Positions 47,601-60,322 of a DNA stretch of 64,000 bases are shown here, in pieces. A model generated the notes under the pieces. That model ran no database searches and had not been told where the DNA came from. It saw nothing but the letters and a program-made list of their open reading frames with translations. The stretch lies in the NCBI GenBank assembly GCA_003952965.2, contig CM025854.1, forward strand, positions 19,576,111 to 19,640,110, written 5' to 3'. The position numbers and the translations under genes were made by a program. This DNA comes from Morella rubra. Its lineage: Eukaryota > Streptophyta > Magnoliopsida > Fagales > Myricaceae. Each line of letters starts with the position of its first letter. Within the stretch, counting starts at the first letter, position 1.

Positions 47601-50600
47601 GGACTTCTATGGATATAAGAAGTTTTCCCGCTTTCTTCTATCGATGCCACAGATTTTAAAGCTTCAGCCCGAAGTTGATGGTCAGTTTGTTGTGCGTGGT
47701 ATTACCCCTAAAACTCCTGAACCATTTGAAAGCACTGTAGCTGTGTCGACAGGACCTGCTAGTAATAACGGATTCTGTGACCTCTCGGCAACTTCAAAGT
47801 CAAATGATGAGCTAAGAGCTAGCACTGGAGCTGTAAATGGAGAGCCATCATTCCCTACGTACTCTAAATCGAATGTGAAGGGGCCTCTTAAAGGACTTCA
47901 GGAGCCTTCTCCACTTGGCAGATCTATTGGAGGAGCTGGGGATGAGAAGTCGGCAGTGGCTTCATCCCCTGAAATAAATTCAGAGGCCCTGCGACAGCAC
48001 TCTCCACTTGACGAGAAGGTTGTTGAACAGCTGAAGGAGGGTCATTCTCCTCCAGCGGTGAAACAAGATTCTGGATCTGAAGTGGGGTTTTTCAAGAGAG
48101 TTTTTAGGAAATGGTTTGGCAGGAGTGATGGTGATTCCATGAAGAATGAAAGTCAACGCATTCCTGAAAAATGTTCTACCCCTGGTGCTACTTCTTCTTC
48201 TTGTGTTAGTTCTGAGGGAAAAAGTCGTGACATTGATACTCCTGTTAATGACTCAAAAATAGCAAAAATCAACAAGTTTCCAAAATCAACAAGTCTGGAT
48301 GTTAATCCAATATGTATGGTGGCCTGTTCCTCTGCCAATGAGGAGTCAGCTATTGACAGCAAAACTGCCACTAGTTCTGAAGCATATGGAGATAAATCAA
48401 GAACAAGTTATCCAATATGTAATGTGGCATGTTCCTCTGCCAATGAGGAGTCAGCTATTGACAACAAAACTGCCACTAGTTCTGAAGCATATGGAGATAA
48501 ATCAAGAACACTTCATCCAATATGTAAGGTGGCATGTTCCTCTGCCAATGAGGAGTCAGCTATTGACAGCAAAATTGCCACTAGTTCTGAAGCATATGGA
48601 GATAAATCAAGAACAAGCCCAGGCTTCTTCAATCGGATGGTTAATTGGTATAAAATTTGGAGAAGTAACACAAAGTCTGACATACTGAGTGATCAATCCA
48701 GGGAAAATATGGACCAGATGAGCAGTCGCACTGAAAAGCACAAGTTATTTTCTAATGATTCTTTTTGGAGTGACATGGAATCTTTTATGGGCACACCCAA
48801 TGGTTCAGTTATGATCTCCCAGTCAAGGACCAGGTTTTATGCATTTACTTGATTTACTTCATTTTTATGCAGTGTCTTTCTAGTGCTGTGGTTGATGACC
48901 TTTTATCTAGCCTCTGCTCATGTAGTGCAAGTACATGGTTCTGTTCCTCAATTTCTTATCGTTAAGAGAAACAAATAATGAAGTGATGCAGATTATATTA
49001 CTATACTGACAAAACCCATCAGATAACTTGGTCCTTCTATAGGAATTTTTTTGGAACTTATTTGATGTTCTAGCTTTTCTACATTTTTATTCAAGTTTCC
49101 ATTTTTAGTGCTAGAAGATTCATCAGGTCAGATTTTTTCTTGAATTTTTATTCGAGGACTTTGGTATCATGAAGAGACTCTGTTTGGAATCGTGCATGTG
49201 TATTCTTCCCCAGAGTTCTGTGCTGTAGTGTATCTGATGGAATAAAATTTTGACAGAAGGTTTATAACTCCTGTCTGAGTAGACAACATTGTAAAAGTTA
49301 ATGAAGACACATAACCATTGTGGGGAGCTTTGCAGTTATCATTTTGTGGCCCCCCTTATCTTCTCGGCAAAGTTTCTGCTACTTATGGTGTAGGTTGTAT
49401 CCCTTGGTAATTTAAATACAGATCTTAGCTGATCAATGTTAATTCTGGAGTTGATTAGACCTTTTTTAGTCAGTTGTATCGCTGAGCATAGAGCTCTAGC
49501 CCTCTGACCTTGTTGATACCTTTATTTTGGTGTGCTCATAGAACTTTTGCTGATGTTTAAAGGTGGTAAATGTCTTACATTTAAGTGAACAGTTACAATC
49601 AGATGCATAACTAATAGTGTTCTGCCATGTGGGATTTCTTTTCAGGGAACAGTTGGCACAAAATCTGCAAAAGGAAGGGCCTCCGGCTCTTAAATCTCTA
49701 AGTGAAATTGACCTCCTCCACTTGGTGGATTTGTTAATATCAGAGGTTAAATGGGTGGAAGAATGCCACGGTCAGACATCACCTTTCAAACTCACTTGGC
49801 CTGCTGGAAAGAGCTCTCTGGCTCAATCTCGCAGTTCAAATGGGTTGAGCTCTATATTTTTGAACAAAACATCACTGTCATCAGAACCTGATGGAGAAAG
49901 AAAGTATCAAAATATTTCTCATGCTGGAGTTTCTCCACATGTTATTAACAGGAAACCCTCAGTCAGATCTAGAAGTGATATATTAGCCGATTGTCAGAAG
50001 CTTCTCAATGAAATATTGAAGGATTATCCAGAGGGATATAATATGGGCTATTTCAGAAAAATTTTCCTCAAGAGGTATGGCTATCCTCTTGATATTCAGA
50101 AGCTTGGCTACCTAACGTTGGTATCACTGTTACAGACAATGCCAGGCGTGAAAATAGAGTCCAATTATATCTTTCCGTCTGGTAAAGCCTCAGTTAGTTC
50201 TGGCCTGGAAATTGCTGTTCCTCATAGTGTAGAAAATCACACTGGTCATTCAGTTGCTAATTCAGATAGTGAATTGTCTGATTCAGCGAAGAAGGATGAT
50301 GATTCTGACTCCCCATGGGAGGAATTAGGGCCTATTGCCAACACAAGTTTTACAAGAAATGAAATGGTATCTGTATCAAGGAGCAAAGGTGCAGAACAAT
50401 TAAAAAGGCAAAAATATCCCGACTATGAACCTTCTTTCTCCGATGATGACTCTTCGGATTCAGAAGAGATCTCGACATTAAGTGGTCGAGAAGGGCAAGG
50501 GAAGAGAATAAACGAGGGGGATAGCTCGCTGCTCCTAATCCTTGATTCATGGTACAGTACCAAGGAAGGTGACAATAGAAAGAGCAATTTACAAAATGTT

Positions 50601-50795
50601 GATGGTTTGAAGCAATCTGCTCATTCTGCAGTTGGTATCAACGGGGAAACTTCTATGGGAAAATATGAACGGAAGCAAAGACCTCAAAAGATCTATTCTT
50701 TTGTTTCCGACCCAGTTGAGAATAACAAGGACAAGCTGCTTGATGGAATATTGGGCACCCTGAAGAAAACAGGTGAATCAAGTGTGCAGGGATGA
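44680..50795 (+). CDS. MNU-like mitochondrial nuclease (NYN domain plus LOTUS/OST-HTH domains)
   Basis: Three exons: 44680-45061, 47087-48833 and 49646-50795, all GT-AG, giving 1092 residues. The ATG at 44680 opens a Ser/Arg-rich presequence (MRPQLSPRTLLFCTFRSFSS) like a mitochondrial one. The NYN nuclease domain is at about 57-205, with VWWDFENCNLP (first acidic site) and ISGDRDF (second acidic site, about 158-163). LOTUS/OST-HTH domains are at about 262-332 (ILNSHPEGISITELRSELGK) and 822-892 (ILKDYPEGYNMGYFRKIFLK), with a third LOTUS-like stretch at about 711-762. Between them lies a Ser-rich region with a triple 35-residue repeat. In Arabidopsis the related MNU1 and MNU2 trim 5' ends of mitochondrial transcripts; that role is inferred here. 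An in-phase donor-like GTGAAT near 50772 means a further exon is possible. Confidence 0.9.
48307..48621 (+). repeat. Three in-frame 105-bp repeats in the MNU-like gene
   Basis: Units start at 48307, 48412 and 48517. Each encodes 35 residues of the form PIC(M/N/K)VACSSANEESAID followed by (S/N)K(T/I)ATSSEAYGDKSRT (residues about 535-639). The units differ at only a few bases, so the expansion is recent. Confidence 0.95.
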
Positions 50796-52066
50796 AGAAA
50801 GGGAGCAGCAGCAACAGCAAGGACGTGAATGCATCCTGGGTTCTCAGGTCGAAGGTTGGAAAAGTTTTAAGATTTTCAGGCACTTGAGAAAGTTAATAGA
50901 AGAAAAAGATAGCGATAAACATCACCATACTGCATACGTTGTTGAAAATTTATTTATTTATTTCTAGCGGAATCTTGATACCATCAAGGACCTTAAGAGG
51001 TGCAATTCGAGATCATTGGCATCTATAGAGGAGTATTTTGGCGTTAAACAGGGATGTAAGAGAAGTATATGGTTACCTTTATCCCATTATATTGACATCG
51101 ATGATCTCCATATTAACTTGGTAATTATCCTCTCTGGTAGGATTAACTGGTTCATGCATTTGACCTTGGTAGGCCTTATATATATATATACTTTTGTCAT
51201 TACACTCCGGACCAAATAACTGGGCAAGGACAAAGATGTTGCTGACCTGGCAAGATTAGGTTTATCCACATCCGACTCGATTCAGTTCCACTCCAACCCG
51301 ATTCAGTTCCATATCGAGTATTTCACTTATATTAAACGGCTCGATTTTTTTTTTTTTGGATGCGACGGGAGGGTTCTTTTCATTCATATAAAGAAAAGAT
51401 CTTCACCCTCTAGTAAATTTAAAATAACCCCTAACCGTTAAATTTTATCAGAAATTAGAAACTAGTAATGTCTTCCAAACATCCGGGAAATTGCATGAGT
51501 CTGGGTTTTGTTAAAATGTGAAAGTTTAAGCCCAAAATATCTGGATCAAAATCCATTTTTTTCTGTACTTTTGAAATTCGGCTTTAAAAATTTTTAAAAT
51601 CAGAAGATGTATATATATATTTTTTTCGAAAAAGCATAACGCTTAAATTTGCTTTGTTCTCCTTTGTTCCTTTAATTTTTATCTCTTTTCTTTTTTTTTG
51701 GAGACAACAATATTGACAAGGATTTTCTATTAAAAAGAAAAAAGAAAAATAATTTTCAGTTTCCTAACTATTGAAATTTTGATATTTTACATCTAAAACT
51801 ATCAATTTCGTTACACTTTGTTCCTAAACTATCAATCGTTTTCACTTTACACTTTACACTACTTATTATTTTGGTTCAATAAAATGACGAATCTATCCCT
51901 ATAGAAAATATAATTATAAAAAAAATTATGAGAATAAAATCGACATTTCACTTAAACAAAATAGCAATCACAAAATTAATTGCATTTTGAATGTCGTTAG
52001 TCATAGTTTTAGTTAAAGTAATATATGATGAACATTTCTTATGAGCAAGAGGGTTTTTGAAATTGT
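50796..52066. other. 3' flank of the MNU-like gene and AT-rich spacer
   Basis: 50796 to about 51000 is probable 3' untranslated region. The rest is AT-rich, with repeats of ATTCAGTTCCA near 51280-51310 and a T run at 51346-51358. No gene or clear transposon ends seen. Confidence 0.45.
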
Positions 52067-52537
52067 TTAATTATTAAACTGCCGCCAATAGTTTATCCCG
52101 CGGGAACTTTTCTTCTTCATGATATAAATTACCCTACGGACTCGGTGAACTCCTTCCCGCATTTCATCCTTCATGTTAACGGACAAAAACAGTTCTACTC
52201 GGAAGTCAAAGGAGGTCGCAGTTCCTAACAGGTCTAAAATATGTCTGAATTCTAATCGCCTCAACTGTTTAGGGTCTCGGCCTCTCTCTCTCTCTCTCTC
52301 TCCCCAACACTTCACCATTTCCATTTCAGAAGGATTTTGAGGACAGCACTGCAAAGCCTCTCTATCCCCACGAAAGAGAGAAGCCCCTCTTTGTTGACTT
52401 CCGGCTTTCGATTTGTCGGAAGCTTCATTGCCAAAATTAAAAGAGTTTATAAATGGACAAGATACTAAAATGATGATAGTTGCGGCCAGAGCAGCTCCAA
52501 CCAAAACCCCATCACCAAGGCCCCACCACCAATCCAA
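52067..52537 (-). other. Open frame, possible small membrane protein exon
   Basis: 156 codons open on the minus strand but without an ATG. The start reads DWWWGLGDGVLVGAALAATI followed by IILVSC, one good membrane span, then a hydrophilic tail containing a (GA)n-encoded Arg-Glu run. Upstream, an ATG at about 52645 begins MSTATVEVFFDGCFDTVDAN and runs to a donor-like GTAAG, but the gap is too short for a normal intron. It could be a real two-exon gene with a base error, or chance. Not recognised. Confidence 0.25.
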
Positions 52538-52922
52538 ATCCTTGACCCTTCACTAAATTCAAAGGGCAAATTGGCTTACAGGTTGGCATCCACTGTGTCG
52601 AAGCAACCATCAAAGAAAACCTCCACCGTCGCTGTGCTCATACCCTCCCCCCAACCCAAGTTAGGAAAGACGAGAAAAAGCGAGAAAAATCCCTTTTAAG
52701 TCCAACCCCCCGCCCCCCAATGAAAACCTCGAGCTTTGTATTCACAACTCCTGCCCAAATAAGCAATTTCTACATTTTGATATTAATTAAGTAATTCCGA
52801 AAAAAAGGCGTTCTTGCTTTCGTTTTCTTGACTTCAAAAAACCAAAGTACGAGGCAAAACCGGTTTTGGAACTTCCGATTTGCCTCAGATACCCTCTGTA
52901 AGTATGAATTTGCCGTAATCAG

Positions 52923-54960
52923 TCACCAATGCCTCCCGTGAGAACCACCACCACCACCACCACCTTTGTTCTTTGCAAAGAAGGTGTTCTTGGGTTTTGG
53001 TATGTCATGGATGTCCATCACCTGAATCGTTCTTTGCTTTTTGGCTTCAGAACAACACACACAGACACAAAACACAAAAACCATCAGCAGGAGCCCAAAA
53101 CAAGTGCTAGCAACACTGAATGCAGCAAACTTGAATGAACAAAAAGGAAATAACTAAACCATTTTCAGCTTCTTTGTAGTTCTCTTGAAGCCGTTTCCTC
53201 GCTGAAGCCAGTCTTTCAGAATCAAAATCCTTTTGTTCTCGTTGCCTCTGCAGAATCCCATGTGAAGTGATTCAGACTCGGCAAAAACCAGTTACAATAC
53301 ATTCGGTTAGCAAGCAAAAGAAGGGCAAACAGAAATCTCTAAAACCCCAAATTCTTGGGGGGCAGGAGAAAACTTACAACTCCAATCTATTGAGCCAATT
53401 TAAACTATTTGATGCAATTGAGTTTGGTTTCTCATATTCTGGAAGCATAAGTTTTAAAAACTTATTTTCTTTCTCCAACTTTTCATCAACCAAGCATAGA
53501 GCTAGAGACTCTAATTTGGTATCCATACATTTTGACGTGAAGAGGAAGCAGATACAGGAGCTGATTGGGCTGGTCTAGGAGGAGCTTGTTTTCGTGGAAT
53601 CGCTTTCGGTTTAGGCTCAGATTCAGAATTATTCCTGTCTGACCCAGAACTACCATCTGTTGCAGGCAAGACAGATCAACAAATGCAAACAAAAAACATC
53701 CAAACAAAGATCAAAAGTTGAACTTGGAGTCTGATTCTACTACTCACTGTGTGGATTTGGAGAGTATCCAAAATCAGGCACCTACAAAAGAAGAGAATAT
53801 ATTAGCAAGCTAAAAAGAAAGAATTTTCCACAACTTTGGTTCCCAGACAAAGCAGATTAGCTGGAAAGAAGAAAAAATTCATTTCTTTCACCTGGTGATG
53901 ACCGTTTAGGGGAATTTTCCGTTGGGGTGAGTCTCCATCTGCTGCCAACAACATCAATTACCATTTTTAACTTTGATTTCTAAATCCCAATCTGCACTCA
54001 CTATCTTGAAATCTTTCCCAGAACAGAAACTGAAATTAAATTGGTTGAAGATTAAAATGATACCCATTAGAGCAGAGGATGTCTGTTCCCCAGGTTGATT
54101 CAACTTCACCCATTCATCCACAATGTCCTTCCACTTCCTGACAAACCAAAAACGAGACAATAAATGTTGAACAGCCCTTTCCAACTACAAGTTAAAAGTA
54201 ACTTTTGGTTCTTCAAAACCTGACTAGTAGCTTCACCAATCTCCGGACATAGCTGGACGAATGCTTTCGCAATCGATTCACATGCCTTCCTATATCAGTC
54301 TCCTACATTGAGAACAAGCACAATAATTAGCAGAAATTTTAGTTTACGCCTTAACAAGGAAAGAGCAAAAAAGGAAACAGAAAAAAAAACAGCTTGTTAC
54401 CTTGAGTGCTTGAAATGTTATATCCATGTCCGCCAGACCTTGAAGCAATTCAACCAAATAATCCTCAGGCTGAAACACAGAAACCGGCAAAATCAGACCC
54501 AAAAAACAAACAAAGTCAACATCTTGATGAAACAATTGGTAAAAATAATGAAATATGTCACCTGGTCAAGATCTTCAAGCTGTTCCTTAATTTCCAGAAT
54601 CTTCTTCTGCTCGTCATCGAACAAACCACCGAAGAGATCCAAATCCTCGGCGTCCTCTCTCTCCACTGACTGCGGCGTCGCCGGCGACCTACTTTTCCCT
54701 CTGTGGTCGCCGCTGTCCTTCACCTCCGTAGCCTTCACTTCGTGACCATTAATATTCCCCCGATCATCGACGTCGTCGCAATTTCGACAGCGAGGCTCAG
54801 ACGGCGAGCTCGCCGAGTAAAGCCGCTCCACGATCCCGTCCCTCCGGTGCTTGAGCTCCCCACCGTAGTCCAAAGACGCCACCTCTATGGCGGTGTCAAT
54901 GAACGTCCAGACGTCCACGCCACAACTCTCCAGCACGGCCCGGAAATCATCTAAATCCAT
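52923..54960 (-). CDS. MED26: Mediator subunit MED26 (TFIIS N-terminal domain protein)
   Basis: Nine exons: 54960-54562, 54469-54401, 54302-54220, 54137-54064, 53941-53892, 53781-53748, 53656-53529, 53247-53160 and 53044-52923. All borders are GT-AG, giving 348 residues, the size of plant MED26b/c. The start [20 protein letters not shown] matches the family. The TFIIS N-domain fold is at about 115-210: [70 protein letters not shown]. The C terminus is basic and conserved: [33 protein letters not shown] and the terminal GRHW, with a seven-glycine run just before it. MED26 is a subunit of the Mediator complex that links regulators to RNA polymerase II and elongation factors in the nucleus. No defects seen. 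It is convergent with the MNU-like gene. Confidence 0.95.
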
Positions 54961-57900
54961 CTTCGCCGTCACCGTCGTAGCGGTTCTGAAAAGATTGTGC
55001 TCTTTCAGCTGCAACTGGTTTTTTTTTCTTATCGTAATCTTCTCTTGGGTATCCGAGACACGGATTACGGGATTTTACACCACCGGATCTGAAGCAAGAC
55101 GAGGTCGTACAACGAAATCAATTGACCGTGTTTGACAGAGGAGGTACGTAGGTAATCAAACATAAAGACATACATACGACCAATCATCGTATGCCCATTT
55201 TGGACAAAAGTGCTACTTATCGCAAATGAATGAAAGTCAGAGATCTGAGAGCAAGGAAAAGCTGAAATGGATTTTGGGGCTAGAGGGGAGAAACGTTGAT
55301 TTTTCCCCTTGTGTTTTTTGTTTTTTTTTGTTTTTTTTGTTTTTCTGGTTTCCTTGGGCTTTCGGATTAACCTGTGCAGTATTTGATTAGGACAACTGGG
55401 TATATTCCAAAACAAAGTTTTAATAAGTTATCTTTTTTTGAACATATTTGTTTACGTTGACCTCTGAACTCGTCATGGGTTTGGTGCGCTCTCTCAGAAG
55501 CTGGGGTTGGGTTTGATGTGGTTGGGCCGATGGGGGCAGACAACAACATGGGAGAGAGAGAGAGAGAGAGATATAAAGCTTAGCTTTGGGCGTGCGTGAA
55601 CATAACATAATTGCTGGAATATTGTATCGTGGGGGTGAAGTTGAATGTAGACTTTTGGGTTCGTTAGTACTTGGGAGCCGACTGAACAATATCCAGGGAG
55701 GGATTGGCGACAGTCCGTAAGACACGCATCCGTCGCATAGGACGAGGGCTATGTTCAAAGTTTTGGAAAAGTTATCCATTCGCTTTTTATTCATTTTAAC
55801 CATGTTTGCTTCTATTTTAAGGTAAACCTATTCTAGTTTTACCATCTTCATCCATTTTTCTAACCCTGTAATAATTTTCAGAATTCATTGGAATCATTTA
55901 AAACCCACTTTCTTTGGCGATGGAATTATGTTGATTCTTGAATATCAATTATCATATGTTCCAAATTTACTTAGTAGTATGCTTGAGGGGGTAAATAGTC
56001 GACTATGAAAATAATAGGAGGCCAATTTCCTAATGTCGATCCTATTGACAGATTTAAACTTTTGGAACTGATGTTGATTAAGTTTTTTAGTGTTTGCATC
56101 TGCCTGGGAACATTTTTTTTAATGACTCGGATTTAGTTATTTTATTATTGGTTTTCATGTGGTGCTAAAAGTTATTATTACATGAATTGCATAATATAGT
56201 TTAAAGAGAATTACAATGAGCTTTGCAGAACTTAATGTCGTCCGAAGTTTAAATAAAGTAAATTTTACTATATTTAGTATACATTTAATACTCAAGGCAA
56301 CATTAATGTTGTATTGAATATGAACTTAAGGGATATATTTTATTTATCTGATAATTTGGATATGAAATTGAAGAAGCTGTTGATTTTCATACCTTCCTAT
56401 TCGAGAAAGGTGAGTAGTTGGAAGACAATTATAATAGCTACATTTGGAACTCACGGACATATCACTATAATTGAGTCTGAATATGTATGCACACAACAAC
56501 TATTGGAGATTTCATGCAAAGCAAGGGAAAAGTACCTACTAAAGGGATTGACGTCCGTTCTTATGCGAATTGATCAGCCTTTCCCTTCAATTTACTTTCA
56601 ATAAAAGCTGAACAGAGAAGGTCAATTTCCATATTCCTTTGGGGTTGAATGAGACCAAAGAAGAAAGAAAAGAAGAGGGTAAGGGAAGAAGCTCAGCTTT
56701 AGGGGAGCTAGCTGCTAGCCCAATTCGGCTTTAGAAAAACGCTATGGAGCTACCTAGCTACCATCATCGTTGAGTGGATTTTCAGCAGAGCCGTCACTAC
56801 TGTTAGTTGGGGGCACCCACGGTCTATGTTATAGGTTGGACTAATTATGTCTTTTTTGGGGAAGTATGGCGTTCATAGGCCAAAAGAAGAAAATTATGGC
56901 TTGGTATATGTCGTTAAATAAGAATTTGCAAATTATCAACCACAACCGGTTTGCAGCATCCGACCCCAAAGTTTGCGATATTGCTTTTAAGACGAGAAAC
57001 GTCTAACATAACACTATTCCGTTCTTAGTAAGATAAGATGAAGTTATTAGCTATTTTTCCTCTCTAATCTATTCACTTAAGATTAATTACGATGCAAAAG
57101 AAGTGTTGAGGGTCCTAATTAAGTTCCTAACAAAGTCAAACAAGAAGTTGGTTGGTACGTTATTTTATGACTAAAAGACTACGGAAAGGTCTGTCGTGAA
57201 GTATTTGCTGAAGAAGATCACCATGTGGATGGTCTGCTTTGAGTATTCTACCGTACGTGGACAGCTACATGGGGTCTTAGTTACATGCCACGGCCAAAAA
57301 TGGCACAAGGGTACAGCATGCTGAAGAAGATCTCCACACCCAGGTCCCGAGTTTTGTTGAAGCGCCATGCGGGTGAGAAGTGGATCTTGGTCTGTTAAAA
57401 TGTACGGAATTAGAAGAGAGGACGAGAAGAAAGGTGGGAGAAGAATTATAAAGGAAAAACAAACGAAAGAGAAGCGAAAGATCAGGGATCAGGATTAATG
57501 AAGGAAAAAGAGAAGTGAGGATATACAGCGTTTTTTTTTTTTAAAGAAGGAATTTGTAGGATATAATAATGTTCAATGGATGACTTTGAACACAGATCTA
57601 GTAAGTAGTGATTAATGCAGGCGGAGGAATTAAAAATATATTATGAAGCACAAGAGAGCGCCTTCGACGTTTTATACTCATCAAGATGGGTCCATAGATC
57701 ACTTGCAATTTTCTTTGCAGCTGATCATCTGATATGAAAATGGTAGCATCTGTCCTCTCGGAGCCAGTAATAGGTTTTTGTATTTAATCGGTGCTTCCCT
57801 TCTCCATGATCTGCTTGTTACAGGCCGAAAAGCTAGCGCGGATGACTTTAAACTCCCCTCATTGCCATCTTTGATCATATATATTGATCAGAAGTTTATG

Positions 57901-58280
57901 CCTTTTAGGTACTTTGAGACGGGGATTGGATTCGGTGCTAAGTTGATGGGTGCGAAGTGTGTAAAGAGAGGGCTGAGATTTTAAATCTCAGATCTGATGG
58001 TCAAGAAATTGACACCTCATTTAATGAGCTGGGAGGGGAAATAAAGCCGAAAAACTCGGCTTGGCTACACAGTCGGCTTGTTTTTTTTTTTCTTTCTTTT
58101 TTTCCCTTGCCTATCTTCCGTGACACGCAAGAGGGAACGTCTATGCAACCTTCTGCAAGCCGACTCTTTTCCCTGCACATCTTCTGCAAGCCCGACTCTT
58201 TTTTTTTTTTAGTAATGATATACCCTCGACTCAAAACCAATTTCTAGCCGACCCTGCATACGTGGCATTAGTTTTTTTTG
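54961..58280. other. Upstream region of MED26 and long spacer
   Basis: 54961 to about 55400 is probable leader and promoter of MED26. A (GA)n run is at 55553-55571. The rest holds only short frames that I cannot assign; the longest, 56314-56604 (+, 96 codons), resembles no family I know. No inverted transposon ends were found. Confidence 0.45.
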
Positions 58281-59782
58281 GACAGAATTGAGGTCTCCAA
58301 TCTCAATCGCCATTTCCTCTTCAGGTACTTTGTTAGTTTTTCTATCTTTCTTTTTCCTCTCTTTTGTTTTGGTTTTATCTGAATCGAAGTTTATTTGTTT
58401 CCCATAAGTTTTGGTTTTCACTCTCAAGTTTGAATATATGAATGAAACCCATGTCATGGGTATTTAGAAAAATGATGGAACTCTTTCGAAGTACGTAAAT
58501 TTTGCTTATATCATAATTCTGGGTTGCTTTGGATGTTGAAATTATCATGCATTCTTAGAGGACCTCATAGAATGGGCAAATCCTCATATTTGCTAAATTT
58601 GCTTCGATTTCTGGTGATCAAAACTTTTAGGGTACTTATGTCACCAATAATATGTGTTAATTTTCTTAAAACCAAAACTGTATATTGAAAACATCTAGAG
58701 GTGAGTCTGGTAGTATATCGTATAAGAAAAGCTGCACTGTAGCTCACATTTTTTTGTCCTTGCCTATGATTATAAGCATGAGCAATCTGCAATGTCTTCG
58801 ATGTCTTTTTTATGAAATCAGTTAATTTAATGCTTTTACCATGTATGTTGCTATCCCTTAATGACTTACAACAATTCCTTTGGTTTATGTGTGTTCTATA
58901 TCTGACATTTTGGATTTTCAATTTCTTTTTCGCAAATATTTTCTTTAATGGTGACTGTTTCGTTTAAGATTTGAAGATGTTGGTAAGCCAAAACCGGAGG
59001 TTGCTGCAAAGCGTGTTATGGAAAGAGTTAGTGGTGTGAATATCAAGCCACATTATTGCCGAATTGAAGACAAAGAGCTTGATTTTTACAGTGATTTCAG
59101 TATTATAGTTCTTGGTCTTGATTCAGTTGAGGCTTGGAGCTACATCAATGTTGTAGCTTGTAGTTTTCTTAGTATGGATCTAAAACCCTACTACTTTTTA
59201 TAACTTCTTGTTATGTAATAAAGTGCAACACCCGTTTGGGCATCTCAAGGGCTACAGTCTGATTCTTCCATCTAGACTAATCTGTAAAATTAAATGCCTA
59301 AAGGCTTATATGAACCTTAGTTGAGTGGCAGCATCCTTAAATTTTTCGTGCTAGCTTCATAGCATGTCATTCTTAAAGTGACTAGTTGTCACTAAATTCT
59401 GCTTGCACTAATCTACCTTCTCTCATTGTTGTTTGGAAATTTAGAGTATGATTCTGATGATAACGCTTGAGAAGAAACCATTAAACCTATTCTGATGCAC
59501 CCTTGCTGAAACTCCTAGACCCATTGCATTGAATATGCCCACTTAATCAAGTGGGATGAGGTAATAAATTACTTAGCAATTTGTATTTTCCCTTTGCCAA
59601 ATTGTTGATTTTTAAACTTCTTTCTATGTAATCTAAATATCATCTTATTTTTAGGTTCATAGTGGAAAGGCTTTTGATCCGAATGAACCAGAAGATGTCC
59701 AACACTCTCAAGATGTCCAAGGCCCCCTAAGATCTGGGTGCTGGAGGGCCAGAGTGAGCCTTGATGCAGATATATTGTAAAA
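58281..59782 (+). pseudogene. UBA3/ECR1 (NEDD8-activating E1 catalytic subunit) pseudogene
   Basis: Four exon pieces with introns still present. 58281-58324 encodes DRIEVSNLNRHFLF and ends at a good donor. 58969-59171 encodes FEDVGKPKPEVAAKRVMERV, HYCRIEDKELDFYSDF and LGLDSVEAWSYI. 59445-59560 has EYDSDD, then a stop, a deletion, then TLAETPR and, in another frame, HCIEYAHLIKWDE. From 59655 it reads VHSGKAFDPNEPEDVQ and then loses similarity. The segment around the catalytic Cys (TPCFEC in the family) is missing, as are the N-terminal nucleotide-binding glycine loop and the whole C terminus. UBA3 loads NEDD8/RUB for cullin modification. Retained introns mean it arose by DNA duplication, not from mRNA. 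Confidence 0.85.
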
Positions 59783-60322
59783 GTCATTTTGTCCTGCCAT
59801 CAGTAGCAAGGAGCATGGGTTGGACCAAAACATATATATATCCATTTTATGTCAAAACATTTTTTTGTTTTTTATATCCGTTCTCTTTGAGATTCTCTTT
59901 CTTTGTGTCTTGGGTTGGACCAAATTACTTATTCGTTCTCGTTTGCGGATAAGTCAACAATTTTTACAAATTTTACTAACAGAAGCCATTATTTTCATAT
60001 TTATCATTCCTTAACTTAATTTCTAATTTTTTTTAAGCGACAAAATCTTGAAATTTCTTGACTTTTGAATTAAGCCCTGAAAATTCCAAGTCCTGTCGTG
60101 CGCAAGGCCCTGTCGCGCGCGGGAGGCGCTAGAAATTCCAGGCCCTGTCGCGCGCGCAAGGCCCTAGAAATTCTACAGATAGTTCTACTTGTAATGAATA
60201 TGCAAAAGATATATAATAACAAGAAAGTCTCATTAACCAATAAACTCTAAAGATTCCAAACCATCTACATACAATCCAATACTACTGTGTACAAAAAATC
60301 AAATATTTTTTAAAAAGTAAAC
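59783..60322. other. Spacer with GC-rich short repeats
   Basis: No gene. GGGTTGGACCAAA occurs twice (about 59818 and 59911). The GC-rich repeat at 60078-60164 is listed separately. Confidence 0.4.
60078..60164. repeat. GC-rich tandem repeat
   Basis: GAAATTCCAGGCCCTGTCGC followed by GCGCGCAAGGCCCTA, preceded by a diverged unit GAAAATTCCAAGTCCTGTCG. CCTGTCG(C/T)GCGC occurs three times. It is markedly GC-rich and CpG-rich against AT-rich surroundings. Confidence 0.75.
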
